DNA of 27,005 bases. Origin: Bacillota bacterium (GTDB lineage Bacteria; Bacillota; UBA4882; UBA8346). The stretch is taken from positions 1 through 27,005 of the forward strand of contig DNPQ01000074.1 of assembly GCA_003501335.1 (NCBI GenBank), in the 5' to 3' direction. Shown piece by piece: positions 1 to 8,393 of this stretch (positions are counted from its first letter, which is position 1; each line of letters opens with the position of its first letter). The notes below the pieces were generated by a model. The model did no database searches. It had not been told where the DNA came from and worked only from the letters and a program-made list of their open reading frames with translations. The position numbers and the translations under genes are program-made.

Positions 1-346
1 CACTTTGACCCATCCATGGAGTAAAGTACGGATTCATCTGACGATGCGGCAGAATTCACGTGCCTACTTTGTAGGCGATTGTTACGGCCTGTATCTTTGC
101 TCGCCCTGCTTTTAAACAGGTACTTTATCCTCCCGCTTAGCACCCCACATCTCTGTGACGCACCGGGATTAGCTACCCGGCTCCTTGGCGATTACCGGGA
201 CGGGACTTTCACCCGTTAGTATGATTCGATTTATCTGGACACGCGTTTTTAGTATGTCGCCGCCTTCCATGGCCTTTCGCCTGGCAATTAAGTGTTCCTG
301 CCGAACGCAACCGCCATGTTCGTCCTGATCAGAGGCGGCGCGGATA
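1..346 (-). ncRNA. Probable group II intron 5' region, cut by window edge
   Basis: Read on the minus strand, this GC-richer block looks like domain I of a bacterial group II intron. It contains AGGAACACTTAATTGCCAGG, then ATGGAAGGCGGCGACATAC, then ACGGGTGAAAGTCCCGTCCC, with GTGTCC near 238-243 as one possible 5' boundary. The GGTGAAAGTCC-type hairpin and the GCAGGAACAC block resemble what I remember of intron RNAs carrying LtrA-type reverse transcriptases, but I could not align it. The rest of the ribozyme and any reverse transcriptase would lie left of the window. The 5' splice site is uncertain, and the intron could begin near 243 or extend to about 346. No credible protein-coding frame runs through it. 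Confidence 0.5.
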
Positions 347-367
347 CGCCTTTCTCCGTGAAAGGCG
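347..367. terminator. 8-bp hairpin, possible terminator or intron target
   Basis: CGCCTTTC, loop TCCGT, GAAAGGCG form a perfect stem of eight base pairs. The tract after it is only AATAAATTTTG on the plus strand, so a weak terminator is possible. The hairpin lies just upstream (minus strand) of the intron-like block. Some group II introns (class C) insert after terminator hairpins, but the exact junction cannot be confirmed here. Confidence 0.35.
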
Positions 368-484
368 AATAAATTTTGTATGTAAAAAAATAAACCTAAA
401 TCATTGCTTATTCAAGTTGCCACTTTAGCTTAAAAAAATTTTCCTCTTATATTGGTTCTTCAGTATTTAATAAAACGAATATTT

Positions 485-500
485 ATTTGTATCTACAAAT
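485..500. promoter_or_regulatory. Palindrome upstream of Xre gene
   Basis: ATTTGTA TC TACAAAT is an inverted repeat with seven-base arms in AT-rich DNA upstream of the small HTH gene. The half-site TACAAATTT recurs at 539-547. It could be an operator or part of the promoter. The surrounding 368-612 is AT-rich intergenic DNA without a gene. Confidence 0.35.
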
Positions 501-556
501 TTAAGTATAACATAATAAATAATTATGTCAATCGTATATACAAATTTTTATTAGAC

Positions 557-587
557 ATCTTAAATATTATTTAGTAATATTTAAGAT
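557..587. promoter_or_regulatory. 13-bp perfect inverted repeat, likely operator
   Basis: ATCTTAAATATTA, a five-base spacer and TAATATTTAAGAT form a perfect inverted repeat. It ends 25 bases before the TTG start of the Xre-type gene and 12 bases before its ribosome binding site. This position fits autoregulation by a dimeric HTH repressor. It could also act as an RNA hairpin in the leader. Confidence 0.5.
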
Positions 588-612
588 ACTGGGATATTAA
601 GGAGGTTTTGAC

Positions 613-828
613 TTGATTAGTTATAAACCATTCCAAAAATTGCTTATTGATAAAGAAATAAAAAAGACGGTTCTTATTAAATTGGCAGGCATTTCCGGAG
701 CGACAATGGCAAAATTGAATACAAATGATTATGTCTCATTGGAAGTAATTGATAAACTCTGTAGGGTACTGCAATGTCAACCGGGAGATTTATTGGAATA
801 TGTTGAAGAAAACAAGAGCAATTATTGA
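613..828 (+). CDS. Small Xre/Cro-type HTH transcriptional regulator
   Basis: A 71-residue protein consisting of one helix-turn-helix domain of the Cro/C1 type. It resembles the short stand-alone YozG-like regulators, with segments such as LIKLAGISGATMAKL (recognition helix region), NDYVSLEVIDKLCRVL and the closing CQPGDLLEYVEE. The start is TTG at 613, supported by AAGGAGG seven bases upstream. A 13-bp inverted repeat lies just upstream, so self-repression is plausible. It is alone on the plus strand, about 1 kb from the end of the biosynthetic operon and in the opposite direction. Nothing in the sequence ties it to regulation of that operon, whose promoter is 24 kb away. The family assignment is firm and the target is unknown. 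Confidence 0.85.
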   Translation: MISYKPFQKLLIDKEIKKTVLIKLAGISGATMAKLNTNDYVSLEVIDKLCRVLQCQPGDLLEYVEENKSNY

Positions 829-1023
829 TTGAAACTGATAAAGATAGATACTAATTTGGTTGATTAAGGGCTTGTTTGATACGCCATTTTTAATAAAGGA
901 ACGAGTAATTATCCATACCTAAAAATACTGGGAGTTACAGAATTTACTCATTTTCATCATTGATTAACTTTCTAAAGCCGCTTCCGCAGCAAAAATGACT
1001 ATTATTCCCTAAAGATTGAACCA

Positions 1024-1043
1024 GCAATTATCATGATAATTGC
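1024..1043. repeat. 20-bp perfect palindrome
   Basis: GCAATTATCA is followed directly by TGATAATTGC, its exact reverse complement, with no spacer. It could be a protein-binding site. No gene start lies nearby. Confidence 0.5.
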
Positions 1044-1399
1044 CGGCATTTCCTGGTGATAATAACCTACATTTTTACTTGACCAAACACAAAAACCTTT
1101 TCCCGGCCATCATCAAACCAACATTGAAAACGCTCAATAAAAAATACCGTTGCACGGCTGTATCATTCGACCTGCCCATCCCTTTCAAGTTCATATTAGG
1201 CTGACAGTCAAAGGGAGGTCGCGTCTAAGAGATGCGCCAAGGCATCCACTTGACTCATGCCGATCGAGTATCTGTTAGGGTGAGTCGATTTACATTTTGT
1301 TCTGCCCAATCAAATCCACCCCAGCCATTCAGCGTAATCATTCCAATCAGCTTAATCAGTGGTTCCGACTGTTTGCCCATTCAATCCCTGTCTGAACCG

Positions 1400-1432
1400 C
1401 TGATTGACACTGATTCACCTGATTTCGCTGAT
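1400..1432. repeat. CTGAT repeated four times at 9-10 bp spacing
   Basis: CTGAT begins at 1,400, 1,410, 1,419 and 1,428, giving one copy per DNA turn. Similar phased ATCAG/CTGAT repeats are known to me from intergenic DNA of many bacteria. No function can be assigned. Confidence 0.45.
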
Positions 1433-1487
1433 TTTTCAGGCTATCAATTTCCACCCATTAACAACATTTTTTTATTTTTATGCCCTC

Positions 1488-1514
1488 GGCAGAAAAAAAT
1501 CGGCATTCATTTAT
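1488..1514 (+). repeat. Dispersed repeat, copy 1
   Basis: GGCAGAAAAAAATCGGCATT followed by CATTTAT matches, with few differences, plus-strand DNA at 25,891-25,916 and minus-strand DNA at 26,917-26,943. All three copies share the 11-mer CGGCATTCATT. In one frame each copy reads KNRHS, suggesting remnants of a related coding 3' end. Confidence 0.5.
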
Positions 1515-1609
1515 TTCTCACGTAAAAAATCCAATTATTGTTTTCTATTGCGAAGGATGGTGGTTATCCCTGCTCAGGGACGAAGGGTTGGTTTTAGGCT
1601 TATGAAGTA

Positions 1610-1735
1610 CCAAAAGCTCGTTCTAAAGTACTAAAAGGTCCTTCTGAACATCTAAAAGCTCCTTCCGATGTATTAAAAGCTCCATCAGGAATACAAAGAG
1701 CTCCTTCTGAAGTATTAAAAGGTCCTTCAGAAGGG
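1610..1735. repeat. Six 21-bp tandem repeats (heptapeptide-like)
   Basis: Six imperfect 21-bp units start at 1,610, 1,631, 1,652, 1,673, 1,694 and 1,715, with a consensus near TTAAAAGCTCCTTCTGAAGTA. The period keeps frame. On the plus strand the repeat reads VLKAPSE-like heptads, but that frame has a TAG just upstream and no start codon. On the minus strand it reads FNTSEGA-like heptads with no ribosome binding site. Direct adjacency of units without spacers excludes a CRISPR array. It is either the end of a broken repeat protein gene or a non-coding minisatellite. Confidence 0.7.
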
Positions 1736-1795
1736 AGCAAAAAGTTAACTAGGACGACTATTCCCGAATCAAGGGGTCTTAGCGAAGCAAATGAA

Positions 1796-1826
1796 AGCCC
1801 CAAATCCTCCGTTTGGGCTATTTTTT
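1796..1826. terminator. Intrinsic terminator, possibly bidirectional
   Basis: AGCCCcAAA, loop TCCTCCG, TTTGGGCT form an eight-base-pair stem with one bulge, followed on the plus strand by ATTTTTT. On the minus strand the stem is followed by TTCATTT. It lies about 40 bases past the stop of the last operon gene (TolC type) and could stop transcription from both sides. Confidence 0.65.
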
Positions 1827-1858
1827 CGTTTCTTATCTTTCATCGCAGCAACCTTCAC

Positions 1859-3277
1859 TCATTCCAAGACTGGTTTTCCCCAAGCGGTTAGATAATATAA
1901 TTCCCGCACTTTTTGTAATTCCAACCACTCATTCCAATAATCCTGTTCCACTTGCATCAAATCTTCCCGATCATGATTTACATCCACAGCCGAAACTATG
2001 CCGTGCTCAAACTTTAAGCCAGTCAAACGCAACCTTTCTTTGGCTAAAGTGATACTGTCTTTTTCCGATTCCAGTGCGTATTCATTCATTTGCCATGAGT
2101 GATAGACATTTTTTAAAGTTGCCTCCCTTTGGATGATCAAATCCGCTTTTTTTATCTTTGATTTATCCACGTTTAACTTAATTATTTCTTTTTTCCCTTT
2201 CCAGGTTTGGTCAAAAATGGGACTGCAACTTAAAGTAAGTGAATATATATAGGAGGTCTGGTCTTGATCAAGAATTGTCGTCGATCGCTCTTGCTGTTCA
2301 CTAAAATTAATACTCCAGCCAGACAATCTTTGTACTCCCACCAGCTTATACAGGAATTGCTTGACTTCGATTTCTAAATTTTGAACCACCATTTCGGGAG
2401 AATTTTCCCGGCACGCTGCAATCGTGGCTTGAAGATTAATTCTGTTTGTATCAGCCCAATCTAATTGATGTTCATTAAAAATATTTTCAGTGCCATAATT
2501 TTCACCGGTTAAGCGGTTGATATCCAGCAAAGCCAACTCCACTGCCAGTTTAGCCTGGGTTGCTTTATTTTCAATCGCTTTCACTCTTTGTTCCGCTTCT
2601 AAAAGATCAAATTCACTCAATTTCCCCCGTTCCCATAATGTTTTGGTCAAATTGAGATGGGCCTGAGTCAGCTCTTGCATTTCATTCATACAATCCAGCA
2701 ACTTTTGCTTTTGAATTACATTAGCATAGGCAGTATAAACCTGCGCTTCCAAATTTAATTGGGCCTCTGCCAACAATTTGACTTGCGTCGCCAGGTTCAA
2801 TTCTTTCTGCTTGATGTCAATAATTTGCCCAAACTCAAAGGGTGAATAGGATATTCCCCATTGCTGGTCATTTTGATTATCATCTTGGGTTACCGTTACT
2901 TTCCATTGGGGATTCAATTGGATAGTCCCACTGTAAGTAACATCATTGCCGTTATCGGTGCTCCCGGAAAGCACATATTTCGAGCCGCCGATTTGAATAT
3001 AAGTCTGATCCGTCGTTGTATCCGTATTTGCTTTAGAAATACCGCCATATATCATCAAGGTTTTTTTGGCATTCCTCAAATCCTTTTGGGCGATTTCCAA
3101 GTCCTTTTTGATTTGCTTTATTTTCATATCATAATCCATTGCATGCTGGACGGCCTGGGCAAAGGATACGTTCATACCTAGACTCCCTGGACTTTCTTGA
3201 CTTGCTTTGGTGATTGCTTGGATACATAAAATAAAATTGAGACAAAATAGATATACCAAGAATTTGCGGATACTCAA
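1859..3277 (-). CDS. TolC-type outer-membrane efflux protein
   Basis: A 472-residue outer-membrane factor: the exit duct of a three-part exporter, assembling as a trimer that crosses the outer membrane and reaches into the periplasm. It has an N-terminal signal peptide (positively charged start, then hydrophobic residues about 6-23). Long amphipathic helices rich in Ala, Gln, Glu, Lys and Leu repeat in two halves, with the typical AEQRVKAIENKATQAKLAVE-like pattern near 225-245 and a second set near 400-455. The length fits the family. The start is TTG, with GGGAGGTGA upstream. It is the last gene of the operon, 88 bases after HlyD. Its presence means the host has an outer membrane. The family call rests on overall pattern; the substrate is inferred from the neighbours. 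Confidence 0.8.
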   Translation of the reverse strand: MSIRKFLVYLFCLNFILCIQAITKASQESPGSLGMNVSFAQAVQHAMDYDMKIKQIKKDLEIAQKDLRNAKKTLMIYGGISKANTDTTTDQTYIQIGGSKYVLSGSTDNGNDVTYSGTIQLNPQWKVTVTQDDNQNDQQWGISYSPFEFGQIIDIKQKELNLATQVKLLAEAQLNLEAQVYTAYANVIQKQKLLDCMNEMQELTQAHLNLTKTLWERGKLSEFDLLEAEQRVKAIENKATQAKLAVELALLDINRLTGENYGTENIFNEHQLDWADTNRINLQATIAACRENSPEMVVQNLEIEVKQFLYKLVGVQRLSGWSINFSEQQERSTTILDQDQTSYIYSLTLSCSPIFDQTWKGKKEIIKLNVDKSKIKKADLIIQREATLKNVYHSWQMNEYALESEKDSITLAKERLRLTGLKFEHGIVSAVDVNHDREDLMQVEQDYWNEWLELQKVRELYYLTAWGKPVLE

Positions 3278-3365
3278 GAAATCACCTCCCGCCCCAAAGG
3301 ACCCGCCGGCAATGATTCCGCTTTAGTTTCTTCTCATTCACCTTGCGTTTCATTGTAAATATCAC

Positions 3366-4523
3366 TTAGGTACCGAATTTACCAAAAAACAAACCGATTT
3401 TTTCCATGACTAAAAAAATAATTTTCTTCTTTCTGACAATGATCCGGGCCTGACATAGCATACCGGGCTTAATCTTACCGATCTCTTTGGATATATTAGC
3501 CAATTGTGATTCTACAATAGTACCCTGCACTCGATAGATCATCTGTTGATCTTCAGTAGTATCTTTGGTTATATAAACTATTTTCCCATTACCAAAGCCA
3601 TACTCTTGAAACGGTAAAGCTTCAAAATTATATTTTACAAGTTGCCCAATTTTTAACAACCCGACATTCCGGTTTTTCACCGAAAGCTCCATCCGGTAAT
3701 TGGTCTCCTCCGTGGGAATAATCTTTACCATCACCATATCGGAGGGAATGAACTCACCGGGGTTTACAACTTGTTGAATCTGAACAGTTCCGGTAATCGG
3801 CGCTATGATTCGGGATAAAGCAATTCTTTGTTCCGCCTCTACCGTCGAACTCTGCAAATTCAACAACTGTTTTCGATCATCCCGTAATTCATCCTTAATA
3901 GCCGCCAACGTTTGCGACTTTAATCCCTCCAAATCAGTCTGAGAGTTATGAAAAACTACTTTTAATTTTTCCAGTTGTTCCTGGGAAATACCACTGGGAT
4001 ATAAATCGATATTATTGAAGTAGTCTGTTTTAGCGAGTTGACACTTGTCATACAATTGTTGATAAGTGGAGTGATATGCTTGAAAACGGTAATAAAAATC
4101 CGAACTTTCCGCCAAGCCATTTTTATTTTCGATGACGCTCCGTTCCAATTTGGTTAATTCATTGATTTCGGCATTGACTTTCCCTATCATAGCCTGTAAA
4201 TTATTTTTTTGAACATCTTCAGTTTTATTTTCAATGGTGTATAAAAGTTCACCCGCCTCAACATGCTGGCCATCCCGGTAAAAAGTTTGTTTAACATAAC
4301 CGCTGACAGTATTCCGAATAACGCTAGCATCTTTAAAAGGTAAAACGTGTCCCTGGGCTATTACAAAATCCTCAGCCTCTCCAAACCACATCCATAAAAA
4401 AATCCCGCTCACCAAAAAAACGATCAAACAGATAAAAATTAAAATAAAAGAAGGTGTTTCATTGTTTAAAACTTCACGACCTTCCGTCAATTCATTATAG
4501 TTCAATAAAACATACTTCATCAT
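3366..4523 (-). CDS. HlyD-family periplasmic adaptor of peptide exporter
   Basis: A 385-residue membrane-fusion protein that would link the inner-membrane ABC transporter to the TolC-type duct. It has one N-terminal membrane segment (about 25-47). A first half-lipoyl segment contains NTVSGYVKQTFYRDGQHVEAGELLY (about 70-94). A helical hairpin follows (about 105-225), then the second half-lipoyl segment IAPITGTVQIQQVVNPGEFI (about 238-257) and a beta-barrel region. The ATG directly follows the transporter's TGA, with AGGAG a few bases upstream, so the two are probably translationally coupled. Its length fits adaptors of peptide/bacteriocin exporters. The family call is firm. Confidence 0.88.
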   Translation of the reverse strand: MMKYVLLNYNELTEGREVLNNETPSFILIFICLIVFLVSGIFLWMWFGEAEDFVIAQGHVLPFKDASVIRNTVSGYVKQTFYRDGQHVEAGELLYTIENKTEDVQKNNLQAMIGKVNAEINELTKLERSVIENKNGLAESSDFYYRFQAYHSTYQQLYDKCQLAKTDYFNNIDLYPSGISQEQLEKLKVVFHNSQTDLEGLKSQTLAAIKDELRDDRKQLLNLQSSTVEAEQRIALSRIIAPITGTVQIQQVVNPGEFIPSDMVMVKIIPTEETNYRMELSVKNRNVGLLKIGQLVKYNFEALPFQEYGFGNGKIVYITKDTTEDQQMIYRVQGTIVESQLANISKEIGKIKPGMLCQARIIVRKKKIIFLVMEKIGLFFGKFGT

Positions 4524-6710
4524 TCACGCTCCTGCATTAACTCTTTCAACCTGATTTCCGATTTGGGCCTGCCAGGACTGGTAATAAGGCCCTTGGTTAT
4601 GTAATAATTCATAATGAGTGCCGGATTCGATAATTTTTCCTTTGTCCATCACAATGATTCGATCGCACTTGACAATGGTACTTAACCGATGAGCTATGAT
4701 CAAAGTGGTCATATTTTTGGTTATATTGTCAATCGTATGATGAATGGCATTTTCGGTGATGGTGTCTAAATTGCTGGTTGCCTCATCCAAAATAAACAGA
4801 TCCGGCTTTTTAAGGATGGCCCGGGCAATGGAAATTCTTTGCCTTTGCCCGCCCGATAAGGAGTTCCCTCTTTCTGAGACAATGGTGTCATAACGCAAGG
4901 GTAATTCTTCAATAAAATCATGAATATGGGCTTGTTTAGCCGCTTCAATAATCTGCTCCAAAGTAGCTTCCGGTAGTCCAAAGGCGATATTCTCCCGGAT
5001 CGTACTGCTGAACAAATAACTATCCTGAGGCACATAACCAATGAAATCGCGCAATTTCTCCAGGCTGATATCTTTAATATTGTACCCATCAATGATGATT
5101 TCACCGTCTTGGGCCGTATAAAACCCCAACAGAAGCTTGACTAAAGTCGTTTTGCCACAGCCGGTTTCCCCAACCAGGGCAATTTTTTCACCGGCCCTAA
5201 TCTTCAAATTGATATGGTCCAACACCAACTTAGCGCTCCCATAACGAAAGGAAATATTACGAAATTCTATATCCCCCTTAATTTTAGCGATCGGTATTTT
5301 ATCATCTTCACGCTGCTTTTCAACATCGTAATCCAAAATTTCCGTAAACCGATCCGCCGCTACTGCCGCTTCCTGCAAAGTAAATTGGATATTGACTAAG
5401 TTTTGAATGGGGGTAATCAAATAAGCTAATAAGGCATTGAAAGTAATCAGCTGGCCCAAAGTAATCTTCCCGCCCAGGACTTGCAAACCGCCAACCAGCC
5501 ATACCAGTATCGTAATTCCATCCGATAGAGTGCCTTCCAAAAAAAACTGCAGATTTTTCAGCCATCCCAATTTATAGAGCCAGCGGATCAGCGGGATATA
5601 TTTTTGTTCCATCATCCCGTGAAACCGTTCTTCCAAATTATAGGCTTTAATGGTCTCCACACCCGAAAATGAATCGACCAAACAAGATTGCATTTCGGCG
5701 CTTTGTTCCATGGCCCGCTGGTTTATACGTTTAAATTGTCCGCGGAATATCAAAGCCACGATGAAATAAACCGGTAAAAACAATAGGGTCATGGCAGTCA
5801 GCTTACCGTCCTGCAAAAAGCAGACGGTCAATCCGGCCAACACCATCACCGAATCGAATAAAACTGAAACCGTCGCGCTGGATAAAGCATTGCGGATTTT
5901 TTGCTCGTCATTGGAACGGGAAATAATCTCCCCCACCCGATGCGAGCCGAAAAAACCGAGGGGGAGATCCAACACATGCTGAAAATATTGTAATAGCAAA
6001 TCCACATCAATCCGCAAACTAAAATATAAAAGCAACTGGCTCCGAAAAACCGTCATCAATTGACTGAAAGCCTTGATAATCAATAATCCGATGGTGATGA
6101 TGATCAAGGTATTTTTTAAACCGTTGCTAAGGATATCGTCCACCAGATATTTAAAATAAAAAGCACTGGTGATTCCAAAAAGGGTTAATATTAAGGATGC
6201 TAAGGCAATTCCCCACAATAATTTCTTTTGGCTTGAAAATAAAGCCATAAATCTCGATAACACGGTATTTTCCTTATTAGCCCGGTCTAATCCGCGTCTT
6301 GGTGTCAAAATAATCATTTTGCCGGACCAAACAAGATAAAATTGTTTTGCTGAATAATATTGGAGACCTTTTTGGGGATCGGCAATTAGGAATCCTTTAT
6401 GATCAATTTTATGGAGCACCACATAGTGTTGCTCACCATGATTGGAAGTAATTTGGGTAATGGCCGGTAAGGGAATGGCGAAAATGGATTCATCAGGGCT
6501 CAATTCGACGATCTTGGCGCTTAACTTCAGATACTGTGCACCCTTGATTAATCCCCAAATATTGGCGCCATTGGGGTCCGTCAAACAAAGTTCCTGCAAA
6601 TTTGTGACTGATACCCGCAATCCATATTGCTTAGCAACCGTTGCCAAGCAAGCCGGGCCTGCCATTTTAAGATCATAATGTTGAATGCAATAGTAATGTT
6701 TAAAAATCAA
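4524..6710 (-). CDS. PCAT-type ABC transporter with inactive C39 domain
   Basis: A 728-residue peptide exporter: N-terminal C39-like domain (1-135), membrane domain (about 165-450) and ATPase (about 480-710). The ATPase is complete, with GETGCGKTT (514-522), LSGGQRQR (618-625), LFILDE (638-643) and AHRLS (673-677). In the C39 domain the oxyanion Gln (Q10), His (H95) and Asp (D111) are present. The catalytic Cys is not: the usual D-C-G-P-A-C reads K-M-A-G-P-A-C, so A17 stands where Cys should be. The domain should not cut a leader but may still bind cargo, as in HlyB, whose C39-like domain also lacks the Cys. The start is TTG with AGGTGA six bases upstream. It is followed directly by HlyD and then TolC, giving a complete export path. 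Cargo is probably the modified peptide encoded at 9,846-10,010. Confidence 0.9.
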   Translation of the reverse strand: MIFKHYYCIQHYDLKMAGPACLATVAKQYGLRVSVTNLQELCLTDPNGANIWGLIKGAQYLKLSAKIVELSPDESIFAIPLPAITQITSNHGEQHYVVLHKIDHKGFLIADPQKGLQYYSAKQFYLVWSGKMIILTPRRGLDRANKENTVLSRFMALFSSQKKLLWGIALASLILTLFGITSAFYFKYLVDDILSNGLKNTLIIITIGLLIIKAFSQLMTVFRSQLLLYFSLRIDVDLLLQYFQHVLDLPLGFFGSHRVGEIISRSNDEQKIRNALSSATVSVLFDSVMVLAGLTVCFLQDGKLTAMTLLFLPVYFIVALIFRGQFKRINQRAMEQSAEMQSCLVDSFSGVETIKAYNLEERFHGMMEQKYIPLIRWLYKLGWLKNLQFFLEGTLSDGITILVWLVGGLQVLGGKITLGQLITFNALLAYLITPIQNLVNIQFTLQEAAVAADRFTEILDYDVEKQREDDKIPIAKIKGDIEFRNISFRYGSAKLVLDHINLKIRAGEKIALVGETGCGKTTLVKLLLGFYTAQDGEIIIDGYNIKDISLEKLRDFIGYVPQDSYLFSSTIRENIAFGLPEATLEQIIEAAKQAHIHDFIEELPLRYDTIVSERGNSLSGGQRQRISIARAILKKPDLFILDEATSNLDTITENAIHHTIDNITKNMTTLIIAHRLSTIVKCDRIIVMDKGKIIESGTHYELLHNQGPYYQSWQAQIGNQVERVNAGA

Positions 6711-6746
6711 ATTGAATCACCTGTATTAAGTCCGTCGCAAATTCAT

Positions 6747-8372
6747 CTAGTTATCGTGCAACTCTTTTTGGGGTTGACTAGGGTAACAATTCATCAAACG
6801 CCGAAGGATTTCTTCCCGTTTACCGATGTTCAAAATATGATAAATAATGCTTGGTAATAATATCCCTGGAGGCTCTTGATAATTCTTAAGTAAATAAAGC
6901 CTGACTTTTCTCCAGCCATTACTGATTATAAACATCTCACGCGAAAACTGTTTGATCTCTCTATCGTCAAATCTGTCAGCCAAATATTGTAAAGCGATTG
7001 CAAACTTATAACGTCCCCGAAAAATATCATCAAACCTTTTCAATAAAGAAGCTTTATCATTTAAATTACTCAAAGGCTGTTTTTTTAAATCCATCTCATG
7101 CTGTTTGATAACATCTTGAAAGACATCTTGGGGATAATACGAATGACTCTGGGATAAAAGTTGATAATAATAAATTTCTTTAAAACTCGTCTTAAAATTA
7201 TAAAATGGCATCGTACCCATCTGATCCTTGGTTTTAAAAATTTTATTGTCGATACATGTTAAGTACTGTCCGGATTCGCTCATCCCATTCACCAAACAAT
7301 AATAGGCCTCGTGGTATTTTCCATATGCTTCATGCCAAGGGCACCAATAGGTATCCGTCAATATTATAACCGGACAATATTGCTTAAGTTCTTCAATGAT
7401 AAAATTCCATGCAGATTCAGCTGTAACGGGTTTTAATAAATTCAAACGGATTCCATGGTAAAATTCCAAGGAACTTAAATTATCATCTGCAAAAGAATCA
7501 AGCCTTTTCGATAAAGTCTGATCGTCAAAATCAGCATCAATGCCTCTCCAATAATTAATAAACATCAATTGGTAATCACGTTTTACAATTTTCGCTAAAA
7601 TTACTAAAGCAGTTTCAAAAGAATTAAGATATTTCAATTCCTGTCGCAGACTACTATTTTCAGCAGTTTTTCTATTTAGGACATTTATAATGGAGTCATG
7701 CCATTGATCAATGGCTACTTCGAAAGTTAATCCGAAAATTCGTTGAAAGGTAATTGTAAAATTCAGCTCACATGATAATTCATTAAAGAATATCTTAATC
7801 GACTCTGAAGAAAAATTTTGTCCGAAAAAAGCGCCAAAAGATTTTATAATTTCGTAGGGATTTCGATCTTCAGTCAACAATTTATCGGTAAGCAGTAATC
7901 TTTTGATCGATTGATACTCGATTGTTAATCTATTTTGTAACTCTCCCTGACAGAAATTAATATTTTCTCCCACAAAATATGCCAACGCTTCATTAAACCA
8001 AACCGGAACTACTGGGTGAGATTCATAAATTTGAAACACTGCCGCATGAAATAACTCATGATTAACAATTTGGCGCCATCTCCTGCACTTGTCATCAATT
8101 AAAAAGCAAATCCTTGTTCCGTCAAATACTCCCTTCAGCCAATATGGCAATGCGTTTTCTAAAATAAAAGTCTCGCGAAAATCTGGGGCAATGAATAAAA
8201 TTGGCGGAATATTTTTAAGGTTAATGTATCGGTTAATATAGTCAGCACTTAAAGACAGATAAGTCACAAATTGCTCAAGCCACTCTTTATTCCATTCGTG
8301 GGGTTGAAAATTGGGATAAAAAGAAACTTCGGTCATGCTGATATCTAAGAAATCACTCTTGCAATTTTCCAT
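6747..8372 (-). CDS. Gluzincin metallopeptidase fused to degenerate BtrH-like domain
   Basis: A 541-residue, apparently cytoplasmic fusion with no signal peptide or membrane segment. The N-terminal part (about 40-230) has HELFH (105-109) and, after exactly 18 residues, E128 in WFNEALAYF. This is the HExxH-x18-E zinc site of gluzincins, close to the peptidase-MA-like group. The C-terminal part (about 245-541) matches the neighbouring 340-residue BtrH-like protein, including TDTYWCPWHEAY versus TDTFWCPWHERY. Here the presumed nucleophile Cys is Ser (S251) and the presumed catalytic His is Tyr (Y357), while the Asp is kept (D375). I infer an active peptidase joined to a non-catalytic, perhaps substrate-binding, acyltransferase-like domain. 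It lies between the radical SAM/SPASM gene and the exporter, and could process the precursor. The start is ATG with GGAG nine bases upstream. Confidence 0.7.
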   Translation of the reverse strand: MENCKSDFLDISMTEVSFYPNFQPHEWNKEWLEQFVTYLSLSADYINRYINLKNIPPILFIAPDFRETFILENALPYWLKGVFDGTRICFLIDDKCRRWRQIVNHELFHAAVFQIYESHPVVPVWFNEALAYFVGENINFCQGELQNRLTIEYQSIKRLLLTDKLLTEDRNPYEIIKSFGAFFGQNFSSESIKIFFNELSCELNFTITFQRIFGLTFEVAIDQWHDSIINVLNRKTAENSSLRQELKYLNSFETALVILAKIVKRDYQLMFINYWRGIDADFDDQTLSKRLDSFADDNLSSLEFYHGIRLNLLKPVTAESAWNFIIEELKQYCPVIILTDTYWCPWHEAYGKYHEAYYCLVNGMSESGQYLTCIDNKIFKTKDQMGTMPFYNFKTSFKEIYYYQLLSQSHSYYPQDVFQDVIKQHEMDLKKQPLSNLNDKASLLKRFDDIFRGRYKFAIALQYLADRFDDREIKQFSREMFIISNGWRKVRLYLLKNYQEPPGILLPSIIYHILNIGKREEILRRLMNCYPSQPQKELHDN

Positions 8373-8393
8373 TAGAATTATCTCCGGACCTCA

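Larger units (their letters stand above)
829..1609. other. Gene-free stretch with scattered repeats
   Basis: I see no convincing gene here. Open frames of 76-97 codons at 1,232-1,634 lack ribosome binding sites and family-like sequence, and they run through repeat-like DNA. The stretch holds a 20-bp perfect palindrome (1,024-1,043), four CTGAT repeats at 9-10 bp spacing (1,400-1,432), and one copy of a dispersed repeat (1,488-1,514) also found on the right flank. It looks like decayed or repeat-derived intergenic DNA. Confidence 0.6.

Noticed and set aside
1232..1634. Plus-strand frames of 97 and 76 codons
   Set aside because: No ribosome site, no recognisable protein family, and they run through phased repeats and the dispersed repeat.
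1610..1735. CRISPR array
   Set aside because: The 21-bp units abut with no spacers and vary among themselves, unlike a CRISPR.
1600..1803. Minus-strand 67-codon heptad-repeat gene
   Set aside because: No ribosome site, it overlaps the terminator hairpin, and its repeats are explained by the 21-bp DNA period.
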